From positions 91,413 to 155,412 of the forward strand of contig JALHMS010000009.1 of the NCBI GenBank assembly GCA_022843925.1: DNA of 64,000 nt, read 5' to 3'. The notes under the pieces were generated by a model. The model saw only the letters and a list, made by a program, of their open reading frames with translations, searched no databases and was not told the DNA's origin. The translations under genes and the position numbers were made by a program. This DNA comes from Burkholderiales bacterium (GTDB taxonomy: Bacteria; Pseudomonadota; Gammaproteobacteria; Burkholderiales; Ga0077523). Within the stretch, counting starts at the first letter, position 1. Every line of letters starts with the position of its first letter. Positions 20,501 to 32,473 of this stretch are shown here, piece by piece.

Positions 20501-23500
20501 ATCGACCGCAACGTCGTCTACTCGAACGCGACCAACATCAACGTCGGCGGCGGTTCCGTGCTCCGGAACAACCTCCTGTACGCCTCCGTCGACTACGGCG
20601 TCTTCCTCTCGGGCAGCAGTGCCCAGATCGTGGGCAACACGGTCCACGCCACGAGTGGCGACGCGATCCGCATCCAGGGCAACGCCAGCAACGTCCGGGT
20701 CCGCAACAACATCCTGTGGGCGACCGTGGGTGATGCCTTGTCGGTGGCGGCGGACTCCCAGTCGGGCTTCGCCTCGGACTTCAACCTGTTCCAGGCCACC
20801 GGCTCCGGCGCCGTCGGCCTCTGGCAGGGCGTCGAACGCGGCTCCCTGGTGTCGTGGCAGAACGCCACCTTCGGCGATCGCAACAGCCTCTTCGGCGATC
20901 CGCTCTTCGTCGACATCGATGGCGCCGACGGCGTACTGGGCTACGGCGGTGTCGGCAGCGACGGGCGCGATGACGACTTCCACGAGCGCAGCCAGTTCGG
21001 CAGCTTCAAGGGCGGGGCGCTGGCACCGGTCCGCGATGCGACAACGGGTCTCCCGGTGTTCCTGACCCCCGTACTTTCGCTCGATGCGGTGACCGGCCCC
21101 GGTATCGACCGCGGCGCACCCACCGATCCGTTCGGGAACGAGCCCGCGAACGATGGCGGCTACGTGAACATCGGCGCCTACGGCAACACGGCCCAGGCCT
21201 CGCGCAGCCCCGCCCAGTACATGCTGGTGACCAACCCGAACGGCGGCGAGGCGATCCCGCAGGAATCCACCTACGAGATCCGTTGGCGTTCCAACGGCTT
21301 CGGCGGCAACGTCGCCATCGAGATCTCCGCCGTCGCCGGCGCGCCGGTCTGGCAGTTGCTGGCCGACAACGAAGTGAACGACGGCAGTCATCTCTGGAGC
21401 GTGGATCCGGTCCTGTTCGCCGTGGGCGACGCCTACCGGATCCGGGTGCGTTCGATCGATACCCCGTCCATTCTCGATGCGTCGAACGCAGCGTTCAGCA
21501 TCACGCCGCCGATCAGCGTCTTCTATGTCAACGACGGCTCCACCGCCGGAGACCAGTACTCCACCGCCATCGGCAACGACGCCAACGACGGCCTCACCCC
21601 CGCAACCCCCAAGGCCACGATCCGCGGCGTGCTCGAGGCCTACGACCTCGATGCCGGCGATGTCATCCGTGTCGACACCGGCTACTACCTGCTCACCGCG
21701 AACATCGAACTGGTGACACAGGATTCCGGGGTCACGATCGAGGGGCCGACCCTCGACGGCCTGGCGGCGGTGCTCGACCGCGGCAATACGTCGACGACGA
21801 GCTTCGTCTTCAATCTGCTGGGCGCCGACGACGTCACGCTGCGCAACCTCGTCATCCGCGGCGGCCACCACGGGATCGTCGCCGGCACCAACGCCGGCAG
21901 CGACCGCCTCACGGTCGAGCGCAGCGAACTGATCCGCAACAGCCAGCACGGCATCTTCATCGGCGACGGCAACACGAATGCGCTGATCTCGGACAACGAG
22001 ATCTACAGCAACGGATCGTGGGGTCTCAATCTGAACGGCGCCGGCACGCGCGCCGTCGGCAACCACGTCTGGAGCAACGGCGGCGGCATCACTGCCTCGT
22101 ACAACGGCGCCGCGGCTCGCATCGACATCATCGGCAACACGGTGCACGACAACGGTACCGGCATCGCCGTGAGCTACTGGGTGCTGGTGGAGGGCAACCG
22201 GGTCTACGGCAACAGCGGCACCGGGATGAATCTCTACGACGATCGCTCGCTCGCCTCGAACAACGAGATCTATCGCAACGCCACGGGTCTCCTGCTTAGC
22301 GTCGGCGGTGTCGGGCGCGACAATCGTGTCTATGCCAACAGCGGTACCGGCATCGAGTTGGGCGGAAGCGGCGGTGGCATTGCCGAAGGCAATGTCGTCT
22401 ACGGCAACAGCATCGGCATCACCGAGGGCGCGTCCCGGGTGGCGGGCAACCTCGTCTACGACAACACGGTGGCCGGCATCGTCACCAGCGGCTATCGCGG
22501 CGCCGGGGACGGCATCATCGGCAACACGGTGGTGCAGCCGACCGGCGATGCGATCCGGGTGGCCGGCGGTGCGCAGAACGTGCTGATCCGCGACAACATC
22601 ATCGAGGCAGGCAGCGGCATCGCCATCAACGTGCCGTCGAATGCGCAGGACCGATTCGACAGCGACTACAACCTGTTCCGGCTCGGTGAAGGCGCGCGCA
22701 TTTCGTACTGGGAGGATCGCCCCTTCTTCACGCTCGCCGACTGGTTCTACGAGACCGGACGCGACGGCGAGAGCCTGGTGGCGGATCCGCTCTTCATCGA
22801 CCCCGCCGGCGCTGACGGCACCCGCGGATACAGCGCCGCGCTCGTCGGCGTACCGCGCCTCGTCGACGACGGCGACGCAGGCTTCACCATCGTCGGGCCG
22901 TGGGAGCTGCGCATCGGACGAAACAATGAGGTGGGTCCGCCCGCGTACACGGCGACGGCGCTCGAGCGCACGATCTTCACCACGGCCACCGGCAACGACA
23001 TCCACTGGATTCCCGGTGGCGGGGACGGCAGCAGCGTGGCCCGCTGGAGCTTCGATGGTCTGGAGGACGGCACGTACCAGATCGCCGCACGCTGGCCCAA
23101 CGGTGCCGGGCTGAGCCTGACCACGGGCAGCTACCGGGTGTACGACGGCAGCACGACGGTCGCCGACGTGGTCGCCGTCGCTTCGTTGTCCCAGAACGTT
23201 CCCAACGATTTCGCCGACGCGGACGGTCTTGCCTGGGAGCGCCTGGAGACGGTGGAGATCCGCAACGGCCGCCTGATCGTCGAGTTGTCGAACGTCGGCG
23301 GCAGCACGAGCAGCCGGATCATGGCCGATGCGGTCCGCATCCAGCGGATCCTGGGTGACCAGGGGGCGGACGACGACATCCGGCTGGCCACACGCAGCCC
23401 CGCGGTGGATCGCGGGGATCCGACGTCGCGCTTCGAGCGCGAACCGATCAGCAACGGCGGCCGTGTGGATCTGGGCGCCTACGGCAACACGCCCGATGCC

Positions 23501-26500
23501 ACGCAGAGCCCGGCGCAGATGGTGCAGGTGGTGAACCCGAACGGACTCGAGAAGATGGAGATCGGGCAGTCCGTGTCGATCGACTACCGGAGCGCCGGGC
23601 TCACGTTGACCGACACCCTGCTGCTGATGAATTCCGGCAGCGGCACGGCCTCCGGCTTCTGGGTTGCGCAGTCGGACGTGGCCGGCATCGGCACCCCCGT
23701 GCGCAGCTACGTCATTCCCGGCACCACTCCGATCACGACGGCGGGTGTTGTGGAAGCGGCGCCGGACGACGTCTATCGCACGATCGCGTACGCCGATGCG
23801 GGCGTCGGCAAGACGCTCCGGTACGAGTGGCAGGTGGACGACGGCGACTACGAGGTCGTGCTGCACTTCATCGATCCGACCGTGAACACCGTGGGACAGC
23901 GCACGTTCGACATTGCGCTGCAGGGCGTGGTGGTCCGGGCCGATCTCGACGTGCGTGCCGTGACGGGTGGCATCAATCGCGCGATGGCATTGCGGTTCGA
24001 CGCCACCGCCGCGGGCGGGCAAGGGCTCCGGCTGGACCTGATCAACAAGGTGAGCAGCGCGATGATCTCGGGCATCGAGATCCGCCGTGCCAACGCCGGT
24101 GGTGTCGCGGCACCCACCGTCGATCTCGACGTGTCCGTCGATGGCGGCGTGACTTGGATTGGGATTGCGGAAGATCTCCCCGTCGACCGCTTCGGCCGCG
24201 GCAGCTACACCTGGGCCGCCGGGCCGCAGGTGGGCAATGCGCTGATCCGCGCCACGGCCCATGCCGGTGCCGTGACGGTGACCGACGTCTCCGACCGGCC
24301 GTTCCAGATCGCGAACGCCGGGACGGCCTACTACGTGAACGACGGTTCGACGGCGGGTGACGAGTTCACCACGGCCGTCGGCGACAACGCGAACGACGGC
24401 AAGACGGCGGCCACGCCGATGGCCTCGCTCGCCGCGCTGCTGCGGGCCTACGACCTCGATGCCGGCGACGTGATCCACGTCGACACCGGCGTGTATTCCC
24501 TGGCGACCAACATCCTGCTGGAGTCCCAGGACTCCGGCGTCACCATCCGCGGCCCGCAGCTGGCCGGCAATCTGGCGGTGCTGAACCGTGGCAACACCGG
24601 CGAGTCGGTCATCCAGTTCGCAGGTGCGGACGACGTCACCCTCGAGCGCGTGGTCCTCACGGGTGGCCAGTACGGCGTGCGCGGCAACGAGAACGTCGAC
24701 TCGGATCGCATCACGCTCGATGACGTGATCGTTCACGGCAACACGTTCGGCGTCACCGTGGGGGCGAACAACGAGAACTTCACCATCCGCGACAGCGAGG
24801 TCTACGGCAACAGCAGTTCCGGCATCTCCGTGACCACGGCCCGCGGACGCGTGGAGAACAACCTCGTCCGCAACAACTCCACCGGGATTTCCGTCTCGGC
24901 GCCTGGAGGTGAATACACCCAGGGCGTGTTCGTCGTGGGGAACGAGGTTCGCAACAACAGCACCGGCATCAGCGCCAGCAACCGGGTGACCATCGAAGCC
25001 AACATCGTCCACCACAACTCGGCCAACGGCATCAATGCCGACCAGAGCCCGATGGTTCGCGGCAATACGGTCTATTCGAACAGCGGTGGCGGCATCTCGG
25101 TGACGAACAATGCGTCGGCAATCGACAACCGGGTGTTCGACAACGCGGGCACCGGGATCTACGTGCGCTCGGGTCTCGCCGCCGGCAACGTCGTGTACGC
25201 GAACGCCACGGGGATGGAGAACGGCAGCAACAGCACGGTGACCGGCAACCTCATCTACGAGAACCGGGTCCGCGGCGTCCTGATGAACGGCTTCAACTCG
25301 GCAGGTGACGGCCTCTTCGGCAACACGATCCACCAGTCGGCGGGTGATGGTGTTCTGGCGACGGGCGGCGGAAGCAACACGTCGATCCGGAACAACATCA
25401 TCGTGGTCGGCGCGGGCTACGCGCTGCGCGTGGGCAACAACAACCAGATCGGCTTCGCGTCCGACTACAACCTCTTCCACACCTTCGGTACCGGCAAGCT
25501 GGCCTTCTGGGAAGGCCGCGACTTCCTGACGCTGGCCGACTGGTCCTACGAGACCGCCAACGACTTGGAGAGCGCGATCGCCAATCCGGCATTCGTCGAC
25601 ATCGATGGTGCCGACGGCATGCTCGGCTTCGTCGGAGGGGTCGACGGCGGGCTCGACGACGACTTCCGGTTGAGCGTCGGGAGCCCTGGCGTCGATGCCG
25701 GCGATCCGACATCGATCTTCGTCGCGGAGCCGGAATCCAACGGCGGGCGCGTGGACCTCGGCGTCTACGGCAACACGGCCAGGGCCACGCAGAGTGCGCC
25801 CCGGATGGTGCAGGTGCTCAACCCGAACGGCCTCGAGAAGTTCGAGGCTGGCCAGACGGTGCAGGTCGAGGTGCGCAGCGCAGGCCTGACGCCCTACGAC
25901 ACCGTGCTGCGAATCAACAATGGCGGTGCGACTGCACCGGTCGATGGCTGGTCGGTCGATCGTTACCGCGAAGGCGGAAGCACCAGGAGCACCGCGACGG
26001 CCATCTCGACGGACGGCGTGGTCGGCGCCGCGTCGCCGGCCATCTACCAGACTTCGAGCAATGCCAACTTCGGTCTGGGCAACAAGCTCGTGTACCGACT
26101 TCCCGCGCCGGACGGTGACTACCGCCTGGTGCTGCACACAGCGTCCGACACGTCGCCGATCGGCGCCGCGCGGTTCGGCATCTCCGTGGATGGCGTCGAG
26201 ATCGCTGCGTCCGTCGACCGCCGCGCGATCGCCGGTGCCGCGAACAAGGCGGTGGTGCTGGCCTACGACGTGACGGCCTCGGGCGGGGACGGGCTCGTGG
26301 TCGAACTGACCAACCTCACCAACAACGAGGCTGCGGTGATCTCGGGGATCGAACTGCAGCGCATCAATCCCGCGGGCGTCGCGAACCCCACCGTGGATCT
26401 GGAAGTGTCCACCGATGGCGGATCGAGCTGGATCCCGATAGCCGGGGGCGTCGCCCTCGACCGCTTCGGCCGCGGCAGCTTCGCGTGGAATGCCGGGCCG

Positions 26501-29500
26501 GTGGCGGCGAGCGCGCTGATCCGCGCGACGGGTCATGCGGGCGCCGTCACGGTGACGGATGTCTCGAACGCGCCGTTCCAGATTGCGAATGCCGGCACGG
26601 CCTACTACGTGAACGACGGATCCCTGGTTGGCAACGAATACACGACGTCGGCAGGCAACAATGCCAACGACGGCAAGACCGCTGCGACACCGATGGCGTC
26701 CCTCGCCGCGCTGCTGCGTGCCTACGATCTCGACCCCGGCGACGTGATCCATGTCGACACGGGCGTCTACAACCTCGCCACCAACATCGTCCTCACGGCG
26801 CAGGATTCCGGCGTCACGATCCGCGGCCCGGTCCTGCCGACCCACGATGCCGTCCTCAATCGCGGCAACACGACCACCGACCAGCGGGTCTTCTCGTTCG
26901 AGGGCGCGTCCAACGTCACGCTCGAATGGCTGAACGTGACCGGTGGCCAGCATGGCATCGAGGCGGTCGGTACAGCCGGCAACGACAGCGTGCTGCTGCG
27001 GTTCATGGACATCTACGGCAACGCGAGCCACGGCGTGCAGATCAGCAACGGACACTCGGACTGGGTCATCCGGGACAGCACGATCCACAACAACCTGCAG
27101 CACGGCGTCTCCAGCGGCGGCGCGGAGCGCGTCCGCATCGAGAACAACGAGGTCTACGGCAACAACAATCGCGGCATCAGCGTCTCCGGCGGAACCGAGG
27201 CGACCCGCTCGCTCGTGATCGGCAACGACGTCCACGACAACGGCAGCGTCGGCATCGACATCTCCAGCCACGTCACCGCCCGCGGCAACCGCGTCTACAA
27301 CCACAACGGGCCGGGCGACATCGGGATCTACAGCTACAACAGCTCGTCGCTCATCATCGACAACGACGCCTACGACAACACCATCGGGATCCAGACCGGG
27401 TTCCAGGGCTCGATCGTCGGCAACCGGTCGTTCGACAACGGCACGGGCATCATCACCTACTACTCGTCGAACATCTCGCGGAACTACGTCCACTCGAACT
27501 CCACCGGGATCCACGACGCGGGCTACTCCGAGGTCTTCGGCAACCTCGTCTACGCCAACACCAACGTCGGCATCTCGACGACCTTCACCCACTCCGCCGG
27601 CGACCGCACGATCTACAACAACACGGTCTGGCAGGGCACGGGCGACGCGATCCGCGTGACGGGGACCAACAACGTCCGCATCCGAAACAACATCCTTTCG
27701 GTGGGCAACGGGTACGCCATCAACGTCACGGCGGACGGTCAGCCAGGCTTCAGTTCCGACTGGAACCTGTTCGATCTGCGCACTGCTGCCGCGCTGGTGG
27801 GTCGCTGGGGTGCCACGCAGCGGGAGACGCTGGGGTCCTGGCGGTCCGTGTCCGCGAATCACGACGCCTCCGGGAAGACCGGCGATCCGATGTTCCTCGA
27901 CATCGACGGCGCGGATAACGTCCTGGGCGATCAGGACGTCACCACCGGCAACGGCTACGACGACAACTTCAGCCTCGACGCGGGCTCTGCCGCCATCGAT
28001 GCGGGCAATGCCTACGAGGCGGCGAAGCCAGTGCCCAACTATCCCCACGATGCCGCGCTCCGCGATATCGAGGATCGCCAGCGCCATGACGATCCGTCGA
28101 CGGTGAACACCGGCGTCGGCTGGGATCTCTTCGTGGAATCCACGACGGGTGGCAGCAGCTACGTGGAGACCGGCACGGCCGTGCCGCTGCGAAGCACGAA
28201 CAGCGTTGCCATGATCGCGCTGCCGTTCTCGTTCGAGTTCTACGGGCGGACCTACACCTCGGTGCAGGCATCGGTGAACGGCTACCTGCACTTCGGTGGT
28301 CTCGACGGTGCCACCGTCAGCGATGCCAACTCGCTCGACCTGCTCCTGCGCAACGTGCGTATCGCGCCGCTGTGGGACAACCTCCGGACCGACACGACGC
28401 AGTCCGCCGCATCGGGTGCCACGGTGGGCAACGTGTTCGTGGACAGCACGGTAGCCGACCAGGTCACCGTCCGCTGGGCCGCGACGCGTCAGGAAACCGG
28501 CGGCGGTGACGTCAATTTCTCGGTCACGCTGTTCGCCAACGGCAACATCCGCTTCGACTACGGCGACGGCAACAAGTCGCTCACGCCGACGGTCGGTCTC
28601 TCGGCGGGCAACGGGTTCACGTTCGTCACCTCTGCGTACAACGGGGCGGACAGTCTCGAGAACGCGCCCAGCGTGCTGTTCACGCGAACCCCGGGGCTCA
28701 CCTATTTCGATATCGGCGCCTACGAGTTCCTCGGCAACTCGGGCGATGCGGTGGCGCCCACGGTCGAGGCCGTGAGCACGCTGCCACCGGACAACGGCAC
28801 CACGGCGCTCGCCTTCAGCAGCCTGCAGGTCACGATGTCGGAGGCGCTGAACAGCATCAGCGCGAAGAGCCCGGCCAACTACGACCTCCGCCGTGCCGGG
28901 GGCGACGGACTCTTCGACACCGTCGACGACGTGATCATCGCGCTGCGACCGGCCTACTCGTATCCCGAGACGGCGCTCACGCTCGATTTCCTGACGGGCC
29001 CCGGCGGAACGCCCGGCATCCTGTCGGACGGGGCCTACCGCCTGACGCTGTCCGGCACGAAGGCCATCTACGACCTCTCGGGTAACCCGCTCGACGGCAA
29101 CTCGGACGGCATCGGCGGCGACGACTACATCCGCTTCTTCACGATCGACCGCACGACCAATGCCGCGCCGGTCGCGAACGATCAGGTCCGCACCGTGAAC
29201 GAGGACGGTGCCGTGACGATCACGCTGTCGGCCACCGACGGCAACGGTGACGCGCTCACCTACACGCTGATCTCCGCGCCCGCCCAGGGCGTGCTGAGCG
29301 ACTTCGATCCGGTGGCGCGCACGGTGGTGTACACGCCGACGCCGGGGTACACCGGACCGGACGCCTTCCAGTTCCAGGTGGACGACGGCAAGGCCGGCAT
29401 CGATACCGGGACGGTGACGCTCAACGTCCTGCCGGTGAACGATGCGCCGCTCGCCGCGGCCCAGGCGGTCACGCTGGAGGAGGACACCCCGCGCCTCATC

Positions 29501-32428
29501 GTGCTCGGCGGTTCCGACACCGAGACCGGCCGCGCCGACCTCGTGTTCGCACTGGTCACCGGGCCGGTGAACGGTTCGCTCTCGTTCGGTCCGGCCGGGG
29601 GCTGGACGTACACCCCGGGTGCGGACTTCGTCGGCAACGACAGCTTCACGTACACGGTGACCGATCGCGGCGATCCCGACGGGACGCCGGCCAACGCACT
29701 GACGTCCGCGGTGGCGATGGTGAGCCTCACGGTGACCGCCGTGAACGATGCACCGGTGATCGCGCCCGTCGAGGATCAGGTGGTGCTCGAAGGGTCGACG
29801 TTGCTGGTGAACCTGTCGGCCTCCGACCCCGAAGGCCAGGCGCTCGTCTGGTCGCTCGACGCCGCCCCGGCGGGGATGACGATCGATGCGAACACCGGCC
29901 GCATCACGTGGACGCCGGACGACGGCTTCGCCAACGTCGACGTGTCGGTGCGCGCGACCGACGCCGGTTCGCCGGCGGCGTTCGACACCGTCGGTTTCCA
30001 GGTGACCGTCCAGAACGTCGCCCCGACGCTCACGATCAGCGGCGCGGCCGCGGTGGATCAGGGCGCACCCTTCACGTTGAACCTGGGTGCCACCGATCCG
30101 GGGGCTGACACCATCGTCTCGTGGGAGATCAACTGGGGCGACGGCTTCACCCAGACGGTCGCAGGCGATGTCGCGAGCGTGGATCACACGTACTTCGCGG
30201 GCGGCAGCAACTACTCGATCACGGCGACCGCCACCGACGAGGACGGCACGTACGCATCGAACTCGCTCGGCGTCTTCGTCACCGCACCCAACACGGCGCC
30301 GGTGCCGCAGTCCCAGACGCTCTTCCTCGACGAGGACGGCTCCCTGGTCATCACCCTCGGCGCCAGCGATGCGAACGGTGACGTGCTCACCTTCAGTATC
30401 GAAGCCGGTCCGGAGCGGGGCACGCTATCGGCCGTCGACCCGTTCACCCGCCAGGTGACGTTCACGCCCGATGCGAACGTGCGCGGCAACGACAGCTTCA
30501 CGTTCCGGGTGAGCGATGGCCTCGCGTCGGCGGTCGGCACGGTCAACCTCAAGGTGCGGCCGGTGAACGATGCGCCGGTCGCGAACGGGGCGATGCTCTC
30601 CGTGGCCGAAGACACCGCGCTCCTCGGCCAGTTGACCGGGTCCGACGTCGAGACGCCTGCCGAGCTGACGTTCTCGCTCGTGAGCGGTCCGGCGAGCGGC
30701 GTGCTCACGCTGAATCCGGACGGCACGTTCCGCTACGACCCCGCAGCCGATTTCGCGGGCACGGTGAGCTTCGTGTTCACGGTGACCGACGGTGGCGACG
30801 ACGAACTCGATTGCGGCTGCCCGCTGGCGCCCAACGGCTTCGTGGCGGACGGTCCGAAGACGAGCGCGCCCGTCACGGTCACCATCGACGTGACGCCGGT
30901 GAACGACGCGCCGATGGCCGAGGACGATGCGGTGACGGCGGTGAATGGTGTCGCGCTGGTGATCCCGGCCTCCGGTGTGCTCGGCAACGATGCGGACGTC
31001 GAAGGCGATGCGCTCTCGGTGGTCGGCGTCGGTCCCGCGATCCACGGCACGGTTTCGGTCGCGGCCGACGGCTCGATCGTCTACACCGCCGACGCGGGCT
31101 ACATCGGGTCTGACACGTTCACGTACACGGTCTCGGATGGCGACCTCACGGACGTCGGGACGGTCAGCGTGAACGTCCAGCCGGGCACGCTGAAGGTGAC
31201 GTCGCTCGAATCCACGACGAGCGGCTTCCACGTGCGCTTCGATCGGGTGATCGACGCGAACCGCCTGAACCTCTTCGACGCGGCGGATGCCGGTCGCGGT
31301 CCGTCGGACCTTTCGTTCACGGGGCCCACGGGGGCGGCCGTGCGCGGCTCGGTCGTGATGGACGACGATGGTCGCGGCTTCACCTTCGTGAAGACCGGCA
31401 CCCCGCTCGTGGCCGGGGCCTACGGGCTGCGGTTGCGCGCCGGTATCGGTGGTCTTGCAAGCCTGGGAGGCGAGTCGCTGGACGGCAATGGCGACGGGAC
31501 CGGCGGCGACGACTACACCGGCGGTTTCACCGTGGGCACGCTGCCCGCCAGCGCGCTGCTGATGGGTGACTTCGCGCGGGGGCCGGGCCAGGCGGTGAAC
31601 ATGCCGCTGAGGCTCACGGCGGCTGGTGGCGTCACCAGCCTGAGCTTCGACCTGTTGTTCGATGCCGACTCGCTTGCTGTCACCGGCGTCCAGTTCGCTG
31701 GCGGGCGTACCGGGACGATCGTGACGACCGCGATCGCTGGCGGACTGCGTGTGGACGTGACCTTCGATACGCCGCTGCCGGCGGGCACCGTGGCGCCGCT
31801 CACGCTGACGGGATCCGTCCCGACCGATGCGGTCAGCACTCGGATTCCGGGTCGCCTGAAGTGGGGTGACATCGTGCTCGAGCGGGGCGTGGCGGCCCCG
31901 TCCGAGACGGTGCTCGGCGATGAAGCGGTCCATGCGGTCGGCTACTTCATGGACGTCAACGGCGACGGGGCCTACACGGCCGCCGACCTGAATCTCCTCC
32001 AGCGGGTGATCACCGGGAAGGACTCCGGCTTCAGTGCCTGGCGGAATCTCGACCCGGTTGTCATCGGGGACCTCGACGGCAACGGCTCGCTCACGAGCCT
32101 CGACGCCGCACGGTTCGCGGCGTTCCTCGCCGGCGCGCCACGTCCGGAGATCCCGGCGCTGCCGACACCGCCCTTGCCGCCAGCGCCCCCAGCGCCTGCA
32201 GCCCGGCTGGCGTCGGTTGCGGTCCCACCGCCCGCGCCGGGGTCCGTCACGCGCGTGGACTGGGATGCGCCGATCGCGACGTCGGCCCCGACCACCTCGC
32301 TGGTATCGGAGACCAGGGCGTCGTCCTGGCAGGCCGACAACTGGGCGAAGGATCTCAAGCAGAGGCTGTCGCAGATCCCGGCATCGCAGAATCTGCTGCG
32401 GCCGCTGCCGGCGACGCAGAAGCGCTGA
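8570..32428 (+). CDS. giant LEPR-XLL / RTX / beta-helix / cadherin-like surface protein
   Basis: A single 23.9-kb gene for about 7,952 residues, probably a secreted or surface adhesin. The start at 8570 has GGAG six bases upstream. Order of regions: LEPR-XLL motif [13 protein letters not shown] (39-51); beta-rich region with four hinge-like repeats (to about 1720); RTX nonapeptide array (about 1840-2464); propeller-like repeats (2507-2891); beta-helix (2898-3304); carbohydrate-binding-like domain (3341-3507); four YVNDGS beta-helix modules (3627-6497) with Kre9-like and malectin-like inserts; nidogen-like domain (6516-6717); Ig-like domain; seven cadherin/PKD-like repeats (6863-7539); cohesin-like and dockerin-like domains (7657-7857); proline-rich tail. 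No classical signal peptide, LPxTG or autotransporter barrel is seen, so type I export is likely by inference. No exporter genes lie in the window. Codon use matches its neighbours. Confidence 0.9.
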   Translation: MSARNALSRLFSERRCAPTSGSTPAAPRTPVPSRRTALFEALESRLLLSADLAPQTETLLSQGLTQFATWAQGAETVAELAKGLPGFNTTIGQAVDLPGTLQSRLVTPVLDYLNQAGTQTTDGLVAALEAVLGAGTVTGDRYGDEIRFDVVLDAQRVLADQPFAVPASANGLALTADANGKLDLTAAVRLDFSFGVDLADGLAPEERFFVSFDDFKASVTADAALDFGLALGFLDATVTGGTFKLNAFLDIDVLNPDADAAGHITLSELLGTTIEGMVDPTVTTGTIVGRLPISVAALGSFNAGAAEVRIDAANLFDAPPVVTVTGATAPDITNFGRVQPEAVLQVLNQVGSWLNGLRTSDAFTGVIPLADGRTFGEVLQFAESFTSGLIDQLKNAEGVATFATAQSFATRLSEVLGLPPEAINAAYNAANDQLTFFLRLQSGFAASSDTLDFNFNVAPLGGISTASTLSIDANGAVQFVLGFDLTPYSAVIVGDDVLPLNGVLTANAAFKISAAGGAYVDVVVARDATNTTRAGLIADINAAMTAAGVVGVTASLDANRLRFTHAGGFTGAFLNVLVPDVATNTAATELKLKAVNTAVDSLTRKAFLRDVRATGNVTATASDIDATANVGFFGVGIENGNATVAAQVDVQFRKGNNNATPMRFSDLFEGIDNIPAWTNITSTGTLNAALPIAVTSGLIALPGTPRVVVAMTNIFQPNTLSVTTPDLAPLLNYKELDFADVLGAFGSLVTYLSTIDQFSFIGLDLPLIDRSVADLVSLAGKFGDAKATLESAGVQTIQQLEQRIEQAFGIAPSALTLSFAAQSLEFDLDLGRTYSEDLALDLDLGQLAGFTNTDGTNLNGVGDLIDVGGSAKLDVDAAATLNLIFGFDLTNPASPRAYIRDDSNLALTAKVAGSDMDFSAAVGPLGVFVRDGSVRLDNGAGIPASFTVGFKPVAGDRYYVNQWNTSALDVALAGSASATLPLYFPTVTNPVGGAGNNNLQLSIGNLANIAGTTTISAPNLAAEIGSIDLFSNMNSFVDGIDLILATIQDALDGQVFGVNLPFVGDNLKDGAQFIETLRTEIVQRLDLALSGGTQSADQVRQILLDALGPAGLDVLLDQASNGIGIEDVILDRVDSNNDGKYDDVKFRLKLGAEYDVTAPIGFDIGLPGLGLAVADNSNVNLKVGFSFDLGVGVSRTDGAYIDTSVLNEVAVQVEATLGDFAMGGTLGVLRLRIQDETDDADGQNPSLFTAGFAVDLRDPVGGGNRLTFNELAGGSLGFGQIVSSAIDPSFTSRADINLDLTLGVPGDFSVTDPNASDFLSEQFPTMTADFNLTWVFSPATGLSGSLQNVSFDNVRLNFGEFLGNFLSPIVDNITGIFDPLKPIIDAVTEPLPIISDLAGQDYSLLDLATDFGFIPQSTHDFVQALDDILEFADAISATAGDGVFIDFGSFNLNGIDLRNPATNAQLKGANVLNGKTSAPSTTIASQLDSVADDFKTAKDKIKANDSGGFRIPLLEDPLSAFKLILGQNVDLLTYTTPKFEFGFDFEMQFGPIAVVLGVPIYVIFGGGASLEGQFTFGYDTQGIFDFADSGNAVDLFNGFFIADHDASGKDIDEMVLRSQIYAGAKADIFLAEIGAKGGVFADVFMNINDPNDDGKLRGKELFQVIQNGFLCAFDYRGELGLFLSVFAEIGPSPFSVTFEFEIARITLISFEVDCDEPPPVLATLDETTGVLSLNMGPRSTNRLHGNTADGNESFSVKQIGQGTVMVEAFGYSQLYGRFSNLDEENGTLGPDVTRIKGWGGAGADQISIDDSVDMPVELWGDFETADPMRDGNDLLIAGGDGVAVLQGGGGADQLFGGKGNDIIYGHLASGAGDDNAADVIYGRGGDDTIFGQGGADRIDGEAGNDTIDGGAGADVIYGSTGDDTLRGGAGADQIYGQWGADILEGGAGTDALVGGADNDVLYGFSTSGSGDDGTRDLLWGDFATGTDYERVGEEGASGNDTLVGQGGGDDLYGEAGDDRLFGGSGNDNLFGGAGRDTIYGETGADFISGGTEADEIRGGADNDEIHGDQANDLIYGDAGDDTILGGGGDDTILAGSGNDIVRGQEGNDQIFGEEGNDQLSGDLGDDVIVGGLDDDLAWGGAGNDRIYGSEGNDELFGGAGEDAIYGETGDDLLWGNAGDDLLDGGSGLDVLRGGFGNDLLIAGIGVGKRLYGDEGDDRILGSDDGGEDGNFLDDVFFGDRIFGGDGNDWIRGLGGADIIDGGAGDDDIDGGVHGDYVLGGTGRDRIAGSFGNDRLFGGADDDTIDGGFGTDHVRGEDGNDELIGGGGVGDDLGGGDGEDILRGSDNGADVMAGDAGRDLLFGNGGNDVLRGGDGDDIIEGGAGDDLIEGNAGVDVLLGGAQHDRLYGHSVSGAGDDNAVDWLYGDFGTDLGEAGSGRDQLFGQGGNDILFGEGEDDSIDAGAGTSNIVNLGVGDPAGFAAPIATAAPLTIVSVVDPGATPTLPSGPDYRGWWGEFSGSASGNGVSGGGGIAVESSVAVTTTSRIMAWADTRNGSFEIYVARNAGGEWSELGSSASGGGVSSTLSQSRRPSVVLSGGAPVVAWTEIAASGASNIRVAQWNGAAWVALGESLDGDGISNSNAADNVQLLATDSGLVAVWTDRGSGTPQVHARRFDGANWVPLGGSVAVTAVAGGVREVAATTNGARIGIAWSQGNGDSAEVFAREFVGGSWTAAANVSANIGPSRTPTVAYLDNVLFAAWQDQTAGREEIYARQLIGGSWVNAGVLSSSGGGVSMTTGRAFSPKLASGGGELWLTWADDSVQMRPDNTVSFYVKQWTVLGFGERMPGDASSRGVSPTSGNVQGFTTAVDSAGRPYIAWTDASTGSPRVHLRGNLQAASNVYTATGATTVQNILDNNDLGAGDVIYLAPGNHAGFTLGANDSGVLVIGSPQMDSVVVGNVVVTGGAGGVLQRLSLSNGVVLDGAVGLTVHDSAFTNENLVVNGGSDLQIVHNRFGGGSGVRIGAAAAGVIAHNEISGSSLVIDAAFTGGIRDNDIFGANVGVRYNAGAALIGNRIRGNSTGIVSTVSGNAALGWVGSEANEIAGNTTGVFLMDARVRGQHITGNQIGVSGSGVVGGGEFDTANRIEANVVGVGAFDGTVQFNRIVANTTGVAASNGQRIVHNLIYRNTGTGIQVSGDSDVRIGNNTLYSPVGDLIRISGGSSNVDVRNNVLWNESGYGIHVANDSQRGFFSDYNNLYSSGTGRIGYWTRDFDDILDWQADIARFDLHSIGRTDVNPQWAEPRFVNRGQDDYRLMPVTAGLRFTSPGIDDGDARADLGVPPGYTNLLSNPGFESDLAGWDQFNINGTVVTTAPGAHSGAKFFRPGTIEEGYIEQVVDLVGPEVSAAQIDGQDLELVFGGRIRAAVETPRDRGAIEIRFLDATNAVMGTPVRVDATSTTDRWELVGGRIDIPTGARKAVYRFIADREQASGTADAYLDGAFVQVRTEAQGTDLGAYGHTTADVARTGAPRISLRYPDLYADLEKDKPLTLRWETFGNSSESPVRIELWQDGLHGPALRQTIAAATADDGEHIWIPSSSGLDFGTYGLRIQVSLVNVPIAIDRSQETFTVPEAGTTYWVDDASNVDDEYTPGGIGDNRHTGKLATAPKPYATNLLRVYELNAASVLNIDTGEYSMIDPVNLSGTTDLGLGLDEGFTVRGPVDVSRIAGLFPAIPGDRTQPVILLDDADNMTISGLTLRNALRGLEVRNGSDGLALSYITVTGHAQDGMRVDTNAPFSTFRNLTAHGNTGRGIWIDGPIAGFTHGLAYSNTGDGIVIDGAIGVVSDSLVRDNGGVGLIVSGPGAGSRVEANVAYRNNVGLQVYSSAGGAEAIVGHMDLSLGRGNHVYENRQIGIQAAYNTRVAGNTIQNQTNQFATGLSLFAGGSASRNVVSGNYDGISLSGGGDLTDNRVYDNDRFGITGSGVIDRNVVYSNATNINVGGGSVLRNNLLYASVDYGVFLSGSSAQIVGNTVHATSGDAIRIQGNASNVRVRNNILWATVGDALSVAADSQSGFASDFNLFQATGSGAVGLWQGVERGSLVSWQNATFGDRNSLFGDPLFVDIDGADGVLGYGGVGSDGRDDDFHERSQFGSFKGGALAPVRDATTGLPVFLTPVLSLDAVTGPGIDRGAPTDPFGNEPANDGGYVNIGAYGNTAQASRSPAQYMLVTNPNGGEAIPQESTYEIRWRSNGFGGNVAIEISAVAGAPVWQLLADNEVNDGSHLWSVDPVLFAVGDAYRIRVRSIDTPSILDASNAAFSITPPISVFYVNDGSTAGDQYSTAIGNDANDGLTPATPKATIRGVLEAYDLDAGDVIRVDTGYYLLTANIELVTQDSGVTIEGPTLDGLAAVLDRGNTSTTSFVFNLLGADDVTLRNLVIRGGHHGIVAGTNAGSDRLTVERSELIRNSQHGIFIGDGNTNALISDNEIYSNGSWGLNLNGAGTRAVGNHVWSNGGGITASYNGAAARIDIIGNTVHDNGTGIAVSYWVLVEGNRVYGNSGTGMNLYDDRSLASNNEIYRNATGLLLSVGGVGRDNRVYANSGTGIELGGSGGGIAEGNVVYGNSIGITEGASRVAGNLVYDNTVAGIVTSGYRGAGDGIIGNTVVQPTGDAIRVAGGAQNVLIRDNIIEAGSGIAINVPSNAQDRFDSDYNLFRLGEGARISYWEDRPFFTLADWFYETGRDGESLVADPLFIDPAGADGTRGYSAALVGVPRLVDDGDAGFTIVGPWELRIGRNNEVGPPAYTATALERTIFTTATGNDIHWIPGGGDGSSVARWSFDGLEDGTYQIAARWPNGAGLSLTTGSYRVYDGSTTVADVVAVASLSQNVPNDFADADGLAWERLETVEIRNGRLIVELSNVGGSTSSRIMADAVRIQRILGDQGADDDIRLATRSPAVDRGDPTSRFEREPISNGGRVDLGAYGNTPDATQSPAQMVQVVNPNGLEKMEIGQSVSIDYRSAGLTLTDTLLLMNSGSGTASGFWVAQSDVAGIGTPVRSYVIPGTTPITTAGVVEAAPDDVYRTIAYADAGVGKTLRYEWQVDDGDYEVVLHFIDPTVNTVGQRTFDIALQGVVVRADLDVRAVTGGINRAMALRFDATAAGGQGLRLDLINKVSSAMISGIEIRRANAGGVAAPTVDLDVSVDGGVTWIGIAEDLPVDRFGRGSYTWAAGPQVGNALIRATAHAGAVTVTDVSDRPFQIANAGTAYYVNDGSTAGDEFTTAVGDNANDGKTAATPMASLAALLRAYDLDAGDVIHVDTGVYSLATNILLESQDSGVTIRGPQLAGNLAVLNRGNTGESVIQFAGADDVTLERVVLTGGQYGVRGNENVDSDRITLDDVIVHGNTFGVTVGANNENFTIRDSEVYGNSSSGISVTTARGRVENNLVRNNSTGISVSAPGGEYTQGVFVVGNEVRNNSTGISASNRVTIEANIVHHNSANGINADQSPMVRGNTVYSNSGGGISVTNNASAIDNRVFDNAGTGIYVRSGLAAGNVVYANATGMENGSNSTVTGNLIYENRVRGVLMNGFNSAGDGLFGNTIHQSAGDGVLATGGGSNTSIRNNIIVVGAGYALRVGNNNQIGFASDYNLFHTFGTGKLAFWEGRDFLTLADWSYETANDLESAIANPAFVDIDGADGMLGFVGGVDGGLDDDFRLSVGSPGVDAGDPTSIFVAEPESNGGRVDLGVYGNTARATQSAPRMVQVLNPNGLEKFEAGQTVQVEVRSAGLTPYDTVLRINNGGATAPVDGWSVDRYREGGSTRSTATAISTDGVVGAASPAIYQTSSNANFGLGNKLVYRLPAPDGDYRLVLHTASDTSPIGAARFGISVDGVEIAASVDRRAIAGAANKAVVLAYDVTASGGDGLVVELTNLTNNEAAVISGIELQRINPAGVANPTVDLEVSTDGGSSWIPIAGGVALDRFGRGSFAWNAGPVAASALIRATGHAGAVTVTDVSNAPFQIANAGTAYYVNDGSLVGNEYTTSAGNNANDGKTAATPMASLAALLRAYDLDPGDVIHVDTGVYNLATNIVLTAQDSGVTIRGPVLPTHDAVLNRGNTTTDQRVFSFEGASNVTLEWLNVTGGQHGIEAVGTAGNDSVLLRFMDIYGNASHGVQISNGHSDWVIRDSTIHNNLQHGVSSGGAERVRIENNEVYGNNNRGISVSGGTEATRSLVIGNDVHDNGSVGIDISSHVTARGNRVYNHNGPGDIGIYSYNSSSLIIDNDAYDNTIGIQTGFQGSIVGNRSFDNGTGIITYYSSNISRNYVHSNSTGIHDAGYSEVFGNLVYANTNVGISTTFTHSAGDRTIYNNTVWQGTGDAIRVTGTNNVRIRNNILSVGNGYAINVTADGQPGFSSDWNLFDLRTAAALVGRWGATQRETLGSWRSVSANHDASGKTGDPMFLDIDGADNVLGDQDVTTGNGYDDNFSLDAGSAAIDAGNAYEAAKPVPNYPHDAALRDIEDRQRHDDPSTVNTGVGWDLFVESTTGGSSYVETGTAVPLRSTNSVAMIALPFSFEFYGRTYTSVQASVNGYLHFGGLDGATVSDANSLDLLLRNVRIAPLWDNLRTDTTQSAASGATVGNVFVDSTVADQVTVRWAATRQETGGGDVNFSVTLFANGNIRFDYGDGNKSLTPTVGLSAGNGFTFVTSAYNGADSLENAPSVLFTRTPGLTYFDIGAYEFLGNSGDAVAPTVEAVSTLPPDNGTTALAFSSLQVTMSEALNSISAKSPANYDLRRAGGDGLFDTVDDVIIALRPAYSYPETALTLDFLTGPGGTPGILSDGAYRLTLSGTKAIYDLSGNPLDGNSDGIGGDDYIRFFTIDRTTNAAPVANDQVRTVNEDGAVTITLSATDGNGDALTYTLISAPAQGVLSDFDPVARTVVYTPTPGYTGPDAFQFQVDDGKAGIDTGTVTLNVLPVNDAPLAAAQAVTLEEDTPRLIVLGGSDTETGRADLVFALVTGPVNGSLSFGPAGGWTYTPGADFVGNDSFTYTVTDRGDPDGTPANALTSAVAMVSLTVTAVNDAPVIAPVEDQVVLEGSTLLVNLSASDPEGQALVWSLDAAPAGMTIDANTGRITWTPDDGFANVDVSVRATDAGSPAAFDTVGFQVTVQNVAPTLTISGAAAVDQGAPFTLNLGATDPGADTIVSWEINWGDGFTQTVAGDVASVDHTYFAGGSNYSITATATDEDGTYASNSLGVFVTAPNTAPVPQSQTLFLDEDGSLVITLGASDANGDVLTFSIEAGPERGTLSAVDPFTRQVTFTPDANVRGNDSFTFRVSDGLASAVGTVNLKVRPVNDAPVANGAMLSVAEDTALLGQLTGSDVETPAELTFSLVSGPASGVLTLNPDGTFRYDPAADFAGTVSFVFTVTDGGDDELDCGCPLAPNGFVADGPKTSAPVTVTIDVTPVNDAPMAEDDAVTAVNGVALVIPASGVLGNDADVEGDALSVVGVGPAIHGTVSVAADGSIVYTADAGYIGSDTFTYTVSDGDLTDVGTVSVNVQPGTLKVTSLESTTSGFHVRFDRVIDANRLNLFDAADAGRGPSDLSFTGPTGAAVRGSVVMDDDGRGFTFVKTGTPLVAGAYGLRLRAGIGGLASLGGESLDGNGDGTGGDDYTGGFTVGTLPASALLMGDFARGPGQAVNMPLRLTAAGGVTSLSFDLLFDADSLAVTGVQFAGGRTGTIVTTAIAGGLRVDVTFDTPLPAGTVAPLTLTGSVPTDAVSTRIPGRLKWGDIVLERGVAAPSETVLGDEAVHAVGYFMDVNGDGAYTAADLNLLQRVITGKDSGFSAWRNLDPVVIGDLDGNGSLTSLDAARFAAFLAGAPRPEIPALPTPPLPPAPPAPAARLASVAVPPPAPGSVTRVDWDAPIATSAPTTSLVSETRASSWQADNWAKDLKQRLSQIPASQNLLRPLPATQKR
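9598..12810 (+). repeat. four diverged hinge-plus-beta repeats in N-terminal region
   Basis: Within the giant protein a helical segment recurs at about residues 343-400, 745-785, 1033-1078 and 1370-1414. Each carries a pattern like long hydrophobic helix, then a short polar link with IPLADG, LPLIDRS, LPFVGDN or LPIISDL, then another helix. Each is followed by 200-300 residues of beta-type sequence with GFDL or GFSFDL strands. The copies are old and diverged at DNA level. EF-hand-like loops ([21 protein letters not shown]) are present near the end. Confidence 0.5.
14088..15960 (+). repeat. RTX (hemolysin-type) calcium-binding repeat array
   Basis: Several dozen nonapeptides of the form GGxGxDxhx occupy about residues 1840-2464 of the giant protein, for example [10 protein letters not shown] and [11 protein letters not shown]. 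This array folds into a calcium-filled beta-roll in known RTX proteins, usually after type I export. Three longer inserts share a SGxGDD core (near 14175, 14470 and 15805) and divide the array into larger periods. Confidence 0.93.
16090..17240 (+). repeat. propeller-like repeat region of giant protein
   Basis: About six to seven units of roughly 50-60 residues, each with a strand such as [35 protein letters not shown] or YIAWTDA followed by a polar loop and a strand with [10 protein letters not shown]- or [10 protein letters not shown]-type sequence. This spacing suits a sialidase-like beta-propeller. No catalytic residues could be identified, so a binding role is more likely than an enzymatic one. 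Confidence 0.5.
19450..28060 (+). repeat. four tandem beta-helix modules (YVNDGS modules)
   Basis: Module starts are at about 19450, 21520, 24320 and 26600. Each opens with a YYVNDGS-type strand, then [20 protein letters not shown] and [11 protein letters not shown], and continues into NosD-like right-handed parallel beta-helix coils rich in GN and YGN steps. Modules 2-4 are close at DNA level; module 1 is more diverged. The spacing of 2.1, 2.8 and 2.3 kb differs because malectin-like domains were inserted before modules 3 and 4. Kre9/KNH-like NPNGGE or NPNGLE segments link the modules. Confidence 0.75.
29158..31190 (+). repeat. cadherin-like / PKD-like tandem repeats
   Basis: Seven Ig-fold repeats of about 90-100 residues in the giant protein. 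Most begin with NDAPV or NTAPV followed by an EDG or EDT acidic turn, and include calcium-binding DxNxD-like loops (TDGNGD, SDANGD). One unit near 30020-30280 is PKD-like ([20 protein letters not shown], then INWGDG). These are typical stalk domains of large bacterial adhesins. Confidence 0.8.
31540..32140 (+). other. cohesin-like domain followed by dockerin-like domain
   Basis: Residues about 7657-7784 of the giant protein resemble a cohesin ([38 protein letters not shown]). Residues 7791-7857 resemble a type I dockerin with two F-hand calcium loops, [12 protein letters not shown] and [12 protein letters not shown], 39 residues apart. Both loops keep the acidic positions. In cellulosomes cohesin binds dockerin; here both occur in one chain, just before the proline-rich C-terminus. 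Confidence 0.6.
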
Positions 32429-32440
32429 TCGAGAGGGAAG

Positions 32441-32470
32441 CCTCCGCCGTGCCGGACGGTGCGGCGGAGG
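32441..32470. terminator. bidirectional hairpin between giant gene and hrcA
   Basis: CCTCCGCCG (32441-32449) pairs perfectly with CGGCGGAGG (32462-32470) across a 12-base loop. It lies 12 bases after the giant gene's stop and 4 bases before the hrcA stop on the other strand. There is no T-run, but the placement between convergent genes supports a terminator role. Confidence 0.55.
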
Positions 32471-32473
32471 GTG

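Noticed and set aside
17260-28060. Enzymatic function (pectate lyase or polysaccharide epimerase) for the beta-helix modules
   Set aside because: The coils match right-handed beta-helix spacing, but no catalytic residue cluster could be identified, so a structural or binding role is preferred.
6989-30187. A 7,732-codon open frame on the minus strand
   Set aside because: It mirrors the codon borders of the giant plus-strand gene, runs through hemH in the wrong sense, and its arginine/histidine-rich product has no domain pattern. It exists because TTA, CTA and TCA codons are avoided on the sense strand.
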